Source of the DNA: G963669295 sp963669295
GTDB lineage: Bacteria; Bacteroidota; Bacteroidia; Flavobacteriales_D; CALLUQ01
Reading direction: 5' to 3'
DNA length: 64,000 nucleotides
Assembly: GCA_963669295.1 (NCBI GenBank)
Contig: OY769938.1
Span: 1,116,001-1,180,000 of the forward strand
Shown here: piece after piece, positions 9,337-19,100 of the stretch
Numbering within the stretch: position 1 is the first letter of the stretch
How the letters are laid out: every line of letters begins with the position of its first letter
Notes under the pieces: model-generated
Databases searched by the model: none
Seen by the model: the letters and a program-made list of their open reading frames with translations, nothing else
What the model was told of the DNA's origin: nothing
Made by a program: the position numbers and the translations under genes

Positions 9337-9753
9337 ATGGCAACAGACATCAAAACCATTTGGCTCATTGTTCAGGTATACAAGGGGCCAGCCACCGACA
9401 AAGGCCTTGAATTATCAGTGGTAACCAGCTCCACCGATGTAGAATTGGATACGCTTACTGCCGCTTCAAAAGGCAAGTACAACCAGGCATTGGAAGTAAA
9501 TATGGCCACTCAGTATTACTGGTCTTACAACGATGGCGATTGGAACAAAGGCGACCTGACTACCAAAAACATCAAAGGCTTAAACCTGGAACTGGAAGGC
9601 TCATCGAGCGACACCTTTGTTCCGCAAACCATTTGGGTGATGGCCAGAGATGTTAACAACAAGGTGTATATCCTTTCCAACAACATTGCTTCTCCTAAAG
9701 AAATGCAAGGAGGAACAAACTACCCCTTGAAGTTTTACCCCATCAATGCATGA
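9337..9753 (+). CDS. Small beta-rich protein of unknown function
   Basis: 138 residues, no signal peptide. The sequence alternates hydrophobic and polar residues (IWLIVQVYKG, TQYYWSYNDG, TIWVMARDVN) and is rich in Thr, Ser, Asn and aromatics, so a compact beta-sandwich is likely. The start is an ATG preceded by an A-rich leader (TTAAAAACCAACATT), typical of Bacteroidota genes that lack a Shine-Dalgarno. It is followed 11 bp later by a strong terminator, closing a two-gene unit with the gene at 8915. No family recognised. Confidence 0.72.
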   Translation: MATDIKTIWLIVQVYKGPATDKGLELSVVTSSTDVELDTLTAASKGKYNQALEVNMATQYYWSYNDGDWNKGDLTTKNIKGLNLELEGSSSDTFVPQTIWVMARDVNNKVYILSNNIASPKEMQGGTNYPLKFYPINA

Positions 9754-9764
9754 ACCAACACCAA

Positions 9765-9800
9765 TAAAAAGGCCGCTGCAATTGCAGCGGCCTTTTATAT
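9765..9800. terminator. Bidirectional rho-independent terminator
   Basis: A perfect 22-bp palindrome (9771-9792, GGCCGCTGCAA and its complement) is flanked by an A-run on the left and a T-run on the right. It therefore works as a terminator for the small-protein unit on the plus strand and for the OmpA-family gene arriving on the minus strand. Confidence 0.93.
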
Positions 9801-9883
9801 GATATGAGTTAAAGAGGGAGCAACAACAAATGTGTACTCACCTCATACTATCCATTTAGACAATGAATACCTGCTTTATTCGC

Positions 9884-12127
9884 TTACTTTTGATCAAACG
9901 AATCGCTGCTGGAATTCCCTACTTTTAATCGGTCGTCGCCAGTGCTGATGACTTTAAACTCAGTTCTACGATTAATTGCATGCGTTTCCTCATCGCAATC
10001 TGATTTCACCCTTCCTTCACATGCACAATGGTTCAACAATCGCGACTCACCGTATCCTTTGCCGTAGATACGTTCAGGGTTCGTGATACTCTTTTTGATG
10101 TAGTTAGCGGAAGATTTCGCCCGCTTATCTGAAAGCCGTGCATTGTATTTCTTGCTGCCCCTACAGTCGGTATGTGCTCCCAATTCTACGGTCATTTTTG
10201 GATACTTATTCATGACTTCCACAATCTTATCCAATTCGACAGCAGCATCAGGGCGGATATTGTACTTATTGAGGTCGAAGTTAATCGGATTAATCTTCAC
10301 CATTTCAGAAAGGTCTTTTACTTCAATGTCCATGCCCAAATCAAGCATAGAGTGTACATCATATTGTCCTTCTCTATCAAACAATGCATTGTAGGTGATG
10401 GTTTTGGTGAAGTACCCTTCCTTGGAAAGCATAAAGTTATAGCTTCCTCTATCCTGCAACTTTTTGTCTGCCAACGCTCTTCTGTAATCGCCCGCAGCAG
10501 TGGTCGTGAATTTTTCTTCTTTTCCGGTCATGTTATCTACAATGGTCATCATCACCCCTTCCAAAGGTTGGCCTGTTTTTTTATCGGTAACGATGGCGTA
10601 AAGCGATAATCCAGGATCTTTTTCCAGTACTACATCTACCATCACTACATCTTCATCCGTTTTCGTACTGGCAGTATTGGTACCATCAAAGTATTCCTCC
10701 TTAGTACCCGACAACTTGAATTCCTTATCGGGTTCGGCAGTAAATTCATAAGCACCATCAGCGCTGGTGGTAATGGTACCCATAGTTGTTCCCTGGTCGT
10801 CCAACAACTGCACAGTTACATTGGCCAAAATATTTCCTTGCTTGTCTTTCGCCACCCCTTTGATGAGCTTACCAAACGTAAATGGCTTCAACATATTAAA
10901 GACATAAATGTCGTCGTCTCCTTTTCCTCCAGGGCGGTTGGAAGAAAAGTAACCTGCCTTACCGGTAGCATCCAATGTAAAAGCAAAATCATCGCGTTCC
11001 CCATTTACAGGAACACCTACATTCTTCGGCTTCGAAGCCTTTCCGTTTTTTATTTTACAAACAAACACATCCAATCCTCCAAGACCTACCAGGCCTGTAG
11101 AAGAAAAAAACAGGATATCATCTTCATAGATGTATGGAAACATCTCATTCCCTTCGGTGTTTATCGATTCTATGTTAACCGCTGTTCCCCAGGTGCCATC
11201 ACTATTTCGGGTTGCCATGTACAAATCAACACCCCCTTTTCCTCCTTCCATGTCGGAAGCAAAGTACATGGTGTTGCCATCAGCAGTTAATGTGGCATGG
11301 CCTACCGAGTGCTCGGCACTGTTGTATGGCAGTGCTTTGGCCTCACTCCAATTCCCATCGTTAAAAGTAGATTCGAACAATTGCAACTTGATGATGCCGT
11401 CGCTGCTTCTCCCTACATAATTATTACGGGTAAAGATCATGGTCGTTCCATCGCTGTTAAAAGCAGCCGGCCCTTCATGGTATTTAGCATTAATCCCTTT
11501 ATCCAATTGAATGGGATCAAGCAATTCATTGTTGGCATCCTTGTCGCTCACATACAAATCAAGGAAAGGAAGCTTGTTCCAGTTCCATTTTCTTCGTACC
11601 GATTTTGTTCCTTCACGAGAAGAAGCAAATACGACTTTGTTTTTATAAAAGGCAGTGCCAAAATCTTCTTGAGCCGAGTTGATGTCGAGGTTTTTAATGG
11701 TAAACCTGCCTTCATCTTTCATCAGCTTTTTGTGCATTCCGGGATTCGTAGCATAAGCTGCTCCCCTGCTATCGTTGGCCAGTGCTTTGTTAAATTTAAT
11801 CATCCATTGATCTGCCTCATCATACCGGCCTGTTTTGCGCAACAATTCAGCATAATTTAATAAGTCCTGTGATTCGCTATCGGTAGCGGTAACTACCTGA
11901 GCGTAGGTTTCTTCGGCCTTTTCTATGTTTCCTATGTAATGATAAGCTTCAGCCAGGTTCCTGGTGCCATTTGTTGTTAACCCATCTACCCTTTCGTACT
12001 GCGCTATTGCTTCGTAATAAGAGTATTGTGCAAAGTGCTTGTCTGCTTTTATCTCTTTCGTCGATTTTTGCGCTATAGTTGTTGAAGCTGTTAAAGCAAT
12101 AAGTGCTATTGTTAATGCCGTTTTCAT
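9884..12127 (-). CDS. OmpA-family protein with TPR, PD40 propeller and carboxypeptidase-regulatory-like domains
   Basis: About 747 residues from the ATG at 12127; a TTG at 12136 is in frame, but the ATG gives a clean signal peptide (MKTALTIALIALTASTTIAQ). Order: TPR repeats (about 20-130), a WD40/PD40-like beta-propeller (about 150-410, with FASSREG, FASDMEGG and FSSNRPGG repeats), two carboxypeptidase-regulatory-like domains (about 420-610), and a C-terminal OmpA domain (about 620-740) with the peptidoglycan-binding pattern HTDCRGSKKYNARLSDKRA. This architecture is common next to PorP/SprF genes in Bacteroidota, where it links an outer-membrane T9SS accessory protein to peptidoglycan. It starts 20 bp after the porP/sprF-like gene and is third in the adhesin-porP-ompA series. 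Confidence 0.92.
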   Translation of the reverse strand: MKTALTIALIALTASTTIAQKSTKEIKADKHFAQYSYYEAIAQYERVDGLTTNGTRNLAEAYHYIGNIEKAEETYAQVVTATDSESQDLLNYAELLRKTGRYDEADQWMIKFNKALANDSRGAAYATNPGMHKKLMKDEGRFTIKNLDINSAQEDFGTAFYKNKVVFASSREGTKSVRRKWNWNKLPFLDLYVSDKDANNELLDPIQLDKGINAKYHEGPAAFNSDGTTMIFTRNNYVGRSSDGIIKLQLFESTFNDGNWSEAKALPYNSAEHSVGHATLTADGNTMYFASDMEGGKGGVDLYMATRNSDGTWGTAVNIESINTEGNEMFPYIYEDDILFFSSTGLVGLGGLDVFVCKIKNGKASKPKNVGVPVNGERDDFAFTLDATGKAGYFSSNRPGGKGDDDIYVFNMLKPFTFGKLIKGVAKDKQGNILANVTVQLLDDQGTTMGTITTSADGAYEFTAEPDKEFKLSGTKEEYFDGTNTASTKTDEDVVMVDVVLEKDPGLSLYAIVTDKKTGQPLEGVMMTIVDNMTGKEEKFTTTAAGDYRRALADKKLQDRGSYNFMLSKEGYFTKTITYNALFDREGQYDVHSMLDLGMDIEVKDLSEMVKINPINFDLNKYNIRPDAAVELDKIVEVMNKYPKMTVELGAHTDCRGSKKYNARLSDKRAKSSANYIKKSITNPERIYGKGYGESRLLNHCACEGRVKSDCDEETHAINRRTEFKVISTGDDRLKVGNSSSDSFDQK

Positions 12128-12147
12128 CTGTTCCAATACTTTTGTGC

Positions 12148-13083
12148 TTAGAAATATCTTGGTGAACGAATCTTCTCTTTGTTGCCGTAAATGAAATCAT
12201 AACGAATCATGATTTCATGCGAACCATCATTGTATTTTAATGTCCTGTTTAAGAACGAAAAGTCGTAGGAGTACCCTACACGCAGCTGTTCATTCAAATT
12301 AAAACCGAGCAATACCCCTGCTGCATCTCCAGTTCGGTACATGGCACCCAATTCAAAGCGATCTCTGAAGATGAACATACTAGTAATGTCAGCTTCGATG
12401 GGTGCACCATTGGTCATTTTCACGAAAGTGGTCGGTTTCATTTTAATCGAACCATCTTCAATTAAATTGAATACTGTTCCAGCGATAAAAAAGTAGTGCC
12501 TTCTTTCACTGGCAATAGAGGTAGTGGTGCCGGCATTAACTCCTTCAAATTCGTTCTCCATCAATTTTGGCGTAGATACACCAAGGTACCATTTGGTTGT
12601 GTAATAGTACATGCCAAAACCGAAGTTGGGCAGCAATTGGCTTTCAATGTTTTGTGCCAACTCAACATCGCCCGGCGTGGTAGTTTCCAAAGTGCTGAGG
12701 TTGGCCTGCATGGTATTGATCCCTCCTTTCAATCCAAACGACAGTCGAGCCACGTCATTGATCGGTAGCTTGTACGCCAAATCAACATATGCTGATGTAG
12801 TATTTACCGGACCAATTTTATCGTTCAGTACCGACAACCCAATCCCCAGTTTATCATTCATCATTGGCGTGTGCAAGGTTAAGGTTTGTGTTACTGGCGC
12901 ACCATCAAAGCCCACCCATTGGCTACGGTGCAGCGCTGTAACAGTGAGGGCATCCCTTGTTCCTGCATATCCTGAATTCACCGACAGGGTATTGAATGCA
13001 TAGTGTGTAAACATGGCATCCTGTTGGGCCTGTATTGAAGTGGCTCCGAGTAATGCGATACAAGCAATAATTAACTTTTTCAT
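12148..13083 (-). CDS. PorP/SprF-family outer-membrane protein
   Basis: 311 residues with a signal peptide (MKKLIIACIALLGATSIQAQ) followed by the family's opening (QQDAMFTHYAFNTLSVNSGYAGTRD) and beta-barrel strands to the C-terminus. PorP/SprF proteins sit in the outer membrane and are needed to secrete or attach specific T9SS cargo with type B C-terminal domains; SprF serves SprB in Flavobacterium johnsoniae. Here the presumed cargo is the giant type B adhesin encoded immediately upstream. The gap to the adhesin holds a UUCG hairpin. Confidence 0.93.
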   Translation of the reverse strand: MKKLIIACIALLGATSIQAQQDAMFTHYAFNTLSVNSGYAGTRDALTVTALHRSQWVGFDGAPVTQTLTLHTPMMNDKLGIGLSVLNDKIGPVNTTSAYVDLAYKLPINDVARLSFGLKGGINTMQANLSTLETTTPGDVELAQNIESQLLPNFGFGMYYYTTKWYLGVSTPKLMENEFEGVNAGTTTSIASERRHYFFIAGTVFNLIEDGSIKMKPTTFVKMTNGAPIEADITSMFIFRDRFELGAMYRTGDAAGVLLGFNLNEQLRVGYSYDFSFLNRTLKYNDGSHEIMIRYDFIYGNKEKIRSPRYF

Positions 13084-13095
13084 ATGCTTTGTTTT

Positions 13096-13120
13096 TAGCC
13101 CCGCCCGAAGGCGGGGACTA
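13096..13120 (-). promoter_or_regulatory. Intercistronic UUCG-tetraloop hairpin between adhesin and porP
   Basis: In the 45-bp gap, seven consecutive G-C pairs (CCCCGCC / GGCGGGG) close on a TTCG loop on the minus strand (loop complement at 13106-13109), the very stable cUUCGg tetraloop. Three more pairs (TAG/CTA) extend the stem across one bulged base. No T-run follows, so it is not a full terminator. It may protect the 3' end of the adhesin message or lower read-through into porP (inference). Confidence 0.7.
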
Positions 13121-13128
13121 ACATTATC

Positions 13129-16100
13129 TTATCGTTTCAAATAAATATCACCTTTAATAACCTGGTCGGTACCATTTGGTCCCGGTTCTCCCAAATCAAG
13201 GATGTAGAAGTAAGTTCCTGTTGGCAATGCATCACCGCCAACCGACACTCCAAATTGGTTCGAACCATCCCAATCGTTTTGGTAGTTCTGTGCTTCAAAC
13301 ACTTTATTACCCCAACGGTTAAATACCATGAAGGTGTTGTTAGGGTATAGGTCGATACCAGGAATCACTAACACATCATTCATGCCGTCGCCATTTGGTG
13401 TAAATGCTTCCGGAATAAAGAGTCCACAAGAAACAGTGGTGGTTACCGAAGTGGTAATACTGGCCTCCTCAAAACTACACGGATCAAAAGGATCAGTACC
13501 ATCGTTAGCCTCATCAGCATTGGTTACCCCATCGCCATCACAATCCGATGTAGAGGTTACTGGCAAGGTGATGCTATCTACATTGAATGAGCAATCATCC
13601 AGTGGATCGGTACCATCATTTACTTCCTGGCCATTGCTTACACCATCACCATCGCAATCTAACGCATTCCAGGCAGCACTTGTAGCAATAGATTGGCTTC
13701 CACTATTGTAGGAACAACCATCCAATGGATCAGTGCCTTCATTAGCTTCAGTGTTATTGGGTACACCATCACCATCACAATCGGCAGTTGAAGTCACTGT
13801 TACAGTTATGCTTGCGGTAATGAATGAACAATCATCGAATGGATCAGTGCCATCAGCTACCTCATCACTATTGATAACGCCATCGCCATCGCAATCGGCA
13901 GTGGATGTTATCGGTAAAGTAATGCTGGCTGTAACAAATGAACAATCATCCAGTGGATCAGTACCGTCAATAATTTCCTGTCCGTTGGTTACCCCATCGC
14001 CATCACAATCACCTGCATCCCAGGTAGCACTGGTCGTTACTGTTTGGCTGGCGATAACAAACGAACAATTATCGAATGGATCAGTACCATCAGTAGCCTC
14101 ATCGGCATTGGTTACCCCATCACCATCACAATCGTTGGTAGAAGTTACTGGTAAGGTAATGCTAGCGGTGTTGAACGAACAATCATCCAACGGATCAGTA
14201 CCATCGAGAATTTCATCGCCATTGGTCACCCCGTCGCCATCGCAATCAGCAGCATTCCACGCTGCATCAGGTGTTACGCTTTGGCTGGCGATAACAAACG
14301 AGCAGTTATCGAATGGATCAGTACCATCAGTAGCCTCATCGGCATTGGTTACCCCATCACCATCGCAATCAGCGGTTGATGTTACTGTTAACGTAATGCT
14401 AGCAGTATTGAACGAACAATCGTCTAACGGATCGGTACCGTCGAGAATTTCCTGCCCATTGGTCACCCCATCGCCATCACAATCTCCAGCATCCCAGGTA
14501 GCATCTGGTGTCACACTTTGACTGCCCACTACCAACGAACAGTTATCGAATGGATCGGTACCATCAGTAGCCTCATCGGCATTGGTTACCCCATCGCCAT
14601 CGCAATCGCTGGTAGAAGTTACTGGCAAGGTAATGCTGCCTGTATTGAATGAACAGTCGTCGAATGGATCGGTACCATCGGTAGCCTCATCAGCGTTGCT
14701 TACCCCATCACCATCACAGTCGCCTGTTGAAGTAATCGGTAAAGTAATGCTAGCAGCAATGTACGAACAGTCGTCTAATGGGTCAGTACCATCCAACACT
14801 TCCTGACCATTGGTTACGCCATCACCATCACAATCAGCTGCATCCCATGCTGCGTTTGGCGTTGTTGTTTGACTCGCTGCAACATAAGAACAGTTATCGT
14901 TGGGATCTGTACCATCAGTAGCCTCATCGGCATTGGTTACCCCATCACCATCACAATCGTTGGTAGAAGTTACCGGTAAAGTAATACTACCCGTATTGAA
15001 TGAACAATCATCCAATGGATCGGTACCATCAGTAGCCTCATCAGCATTGGTTACCCCGTCACCATCGCAATCGTTGGTAGAAGTTACCGGTAAAGTAATG
15101 CTACCCGTATTGAATGAACAATCATCTAGCGGATCGGTGCCATCAATAGCTTCGTCGGCATTGGTCACTCCGTCGCCATCACAATCGCTTGTTGATGTTA
15201 CCGGCAAGGTAATGCTGGCAGTCATGAATGAGCAATCATCCAACGGATCGGTACCATCGGTAATCTCATCACCGTTACTTACACCATCACCGTCACAATC
15301 GGCAGCATTCCATGCAGCATCGGGTGCCACACTTTGACTTGCCAGTATAAATGAACAGTTATCGTTAGGATCGGTACCATCAGTAGCCTCATCAGCATTG
15401 GTTACCCCATCGCCATCACAATCGCCTGTTGAGGTAACAGCTACTGTAATGCTTCCAGGGTTGAACGAACAATCGTCGAAAGGATCGGTACCATCGGTAG
15501 CCTCATCGGCATTGGTTACCCCATCGCCATCACAATCGCTGGTAGAAGTTACCGGTAAAGTGATACTGGCCGTTAAGAACGAACAGTCATCCAATGGATC
15601 AGTACCATCCAGTATTTCATCGCCATTGCTTACTCCATCACCATCACAATCCAACAGGTTCCAGGCAGTGGTTACATTGGCCAACACCTGGTTGGCAGGC
15701 AAATAACTACATGGATCATTTGGATCGGTGCCATCAAGCAGCTCCACATCATTTGGAACACCATCCCCGTCACAATCTGGTGTGGAAGTTACTGTAAGGG
15801 TAATACTTCCTGCATTAAAGTCACAATTATCCAATGGATCAGTACCATCTGTGATTTCATCGGCATTGGTCACCCCATCACCATCACAATCATCAGCATC
15901 CCAGGCAGCGCTTGGTGCTACTGTTTGACTGGCAAGAATAAAGTCGCAGTAATCTTGTGGATCAGTACCATCGGTATTTTCATCCACATTGGTTACCCCA
16001 TCGCCATCACAATCGTTGGTGGAAGTAACAGTTGTTGTAATGCTTCCAGTATTGAATGAGCAATCGTCGAATGGATCAGTGCCATCAGTCGCTTCATCGG

Positions 16101-19100
16101 CATTGGTCACGCCATCACCATCGCAATCGTTGGTAGAAGTTACCGGTAAGGTGATGCTACCCGTATTGAACGAACAATCATCCAATGGATCAGTACCATC
16201 AGTAGCCTCATCGACATTGGTTACCCCATCACCGTCGCAATCGCCTGTTGACGTTACCGGTAAGGTGATGCTCGCAGTTACAAACGAACAGTCATCCAGT
16301 GGGTCAGTACCATCGGCTACCTCATCGGCATTGGTCACCCCATCGCCATCACAGTCGCCTGTGGAAGTGATTGGTAAAGTAATGCTGGCAGTGATGAATG
16401 AACAATCATCCAACGGATCAGTGCCATCAGCAACCTCATCACCATTAGTCACCCCATCGCCATCACAATCGGCAGCGTTCCACGCAGCATTTGGTGCCAC
16501 ACTTTGACTCGCCAGTATAAATGAACAGTTATCGTTAGGATCAGTACCATCAGTGATTTCATCGGCATTGATCACCCCATCACCGTCGCAATCGCCTGTT
16601 GACGTTACCGGTAAGGTGATACTACCCGTATTGAATGAACAATCATCCAACGGATCGGTACCGTCAGTCACTTCGTCGCCATTGCTTACCCCATCGCCAT
16701 CACAATCGGCAGCGTTCCATGCAGCATCGGGTGCCACACTTTGACTCGCCAGTATAAATGAACAGTTATCGTTAGGATCAGTACCATCAGTATTTTCATC
16801 CGCATTGGTCACCCCATCACCGTCACAATCGCCTGTTGAGGTAACAGCTACTGTAATGCTTCCGGTATTGAACGAACAATCATCCAGCGGATCGGTGCCG
16901 TCGGTTACTTCGTCACCATTCGTCACCCCATCGCCATCACAATCGGCAGCGTTCCAGGCAGCATTTGGTGCTACACTTTGACTGGCCAGTATCAACGAAC
17001 AAGGATCATTAGGATCAGTACCATCAGTACTTTCATCCGCATTGGTTACCCCATCACCATCACAATCGCTGGTTGACGTTACCGTTAAGGTAATGCTTCC
17101 GGTAAGGAACGAGCAATCATCCAACGGATTGGTACCATCGGTAACCTCATCACCATTGCTTACCCCATCGCCATCACAATCGGCAGCATTCCAGGCAGCA
17201 TCTGGTGCTACACTTTGGCTCGCCAGTACGAATGAACAATTATCAAATGGATCAGTACCATCTGTATTCTCATCCGCATTGGTTACCCCATCACCATCAC
17301 AATCACTGGTGGAAGTAATGAGCAAGGTAATGCTTGCTGTATTGTATGAACAATCATCTGTAGGGTCAGTGCCATCGGTTACCTCATCACCATTTGTCAC
17401 CCCATCGCCATCACAATCAGCATTATTCCACGCAGCATTTGGCGCTACACTTTGGCTTCCTACCAACAACGAACAGTTATCTAAAGGATCAGTACCATCA
17501 ATAATTTCATCGCCATTGGTCACCCCATCACCATCACAATCTAACAGGTTCCATGCAGTGGTAACATTGGCCAATACCTGACTCGAAGCAAGATAACTAC
17601 AAGGATCATTAGGATCAGTGCCATCAATTATTTCAACATCATTGGGCACACCATCGCCATCGCAATCTGGGGTGGCAGTTACCGGTAGGGTAATGCTTCC
17701 CAGTAAGAAATCACAATTATCCAATGGATCCGTACCATCAGTCACTTCATCGCCATTGCTTACCCCATCCCCATCACAATCGGCAGCGTTCCAGGCAGCA
17801 TTTGGTGCTACACTTTGACTCGCCAGTATCAACGAACAAGGATCGTTAGGATCAGTACCATCAGTACTTTCATCCGCATTAGTTACGCCATCGCCATCAC
17901 AATCACTGGTTGACGTTACCGTTAAGGTAATGCTTCCGGTAAGGAACGAACAATCATCCAAAGGATCGGTACCGTCGGTTACTTCGTCGCCATTGCTTAC
18001 CCCATCACCATCACAATCGGCAGCGTTCCAGGCAGCATCAGGTGCCACACTTTGGCTCGCCAGTACAAATGAACAGTTATCATTAGGATCAGTACCATCG
18101 GTATTCTCATCGGCATTGGTCACACCATCGCCATCACAATCGCCTGTTGAAGTAACAGCTACCGTAATGCTTCCGGTATTGAACGAGCAATCATCCAAAG
18201 GATCGGTGCCGTCAGTTACTTCATCGCCATTGGTCACCCCATCACCATCACAATCGGCAGCGTTCCATGCAGCATTGGGTGCCACACTTTGACTGGCCAG
18301 TATCAACGAACAAGGATCGTTAGGATCAGTACCGTCAGTACTCTCATCAGCATTGGATACTCCATCGCCATCACAATCGCTGGTTGATGTTACCGTTAAG
18401 GTAATGCTTCCGGTAAGGAAAGAACAATCGTCTAAAGGATCAGTACCGTCGGTTACTTCGTCGCCATTGCTTACCCCATCACCATCACAATCGGCAGCGT
18501 TCCAGGCAGCATCGGGTGCCACACTTTGGCTCGCCAGTACGAATGAACAGTTATCGTTAGGATCAGTACCATCAGTATTTTCATCCGCATTGGTCACGCC
18601 ATCGCCATCACAATCGCCTGTTGAAGTAACAGCTACCGTAATGCTTCCAGTATTGAACGAACAATCATCCAAAGGATCAGTGCCATCGGTTACTTCGTCA
18701 CCATTCGTCACCCCATCGCCATCACAATCGGCAGCGTTCCAGGCAGCATTTGGTGCCACACTTTGACTGGCCAGTATCAACGAACAAGGATCGTTAGGAT
18801 CAGTACCGTCAGTACTCTCATCAGCATTGGATACTCCATCGCCATCACAATCGCTGGTTGATGTTACCGTTAAGGTAATGCTTCCGGTAAGGAAAGAACA
18901 ATCGTCTAAAGGATCAGTACCGTCGGTTACTTCGTCGCCATTGCTTACCCCATCACCATCACAATCGGCAGCGTTCCAGGCAGCATCGGGTGCCACACTT
19001 TGGCTCGCCAGTACGAATGAACAGTTATCGTTAGGATCAGTACCATCAGTATTTTCATCCGCATTGGTCACGCCATCGCCATCACAATCGCCTGTTGAAG

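Noticed and set aside
12125..12136. TTG at 12136 as the OmpA-family gene start
   Set aside because: The ATG three codons on gives a cleaner signal peptide and normal spacing to the upstream gene.
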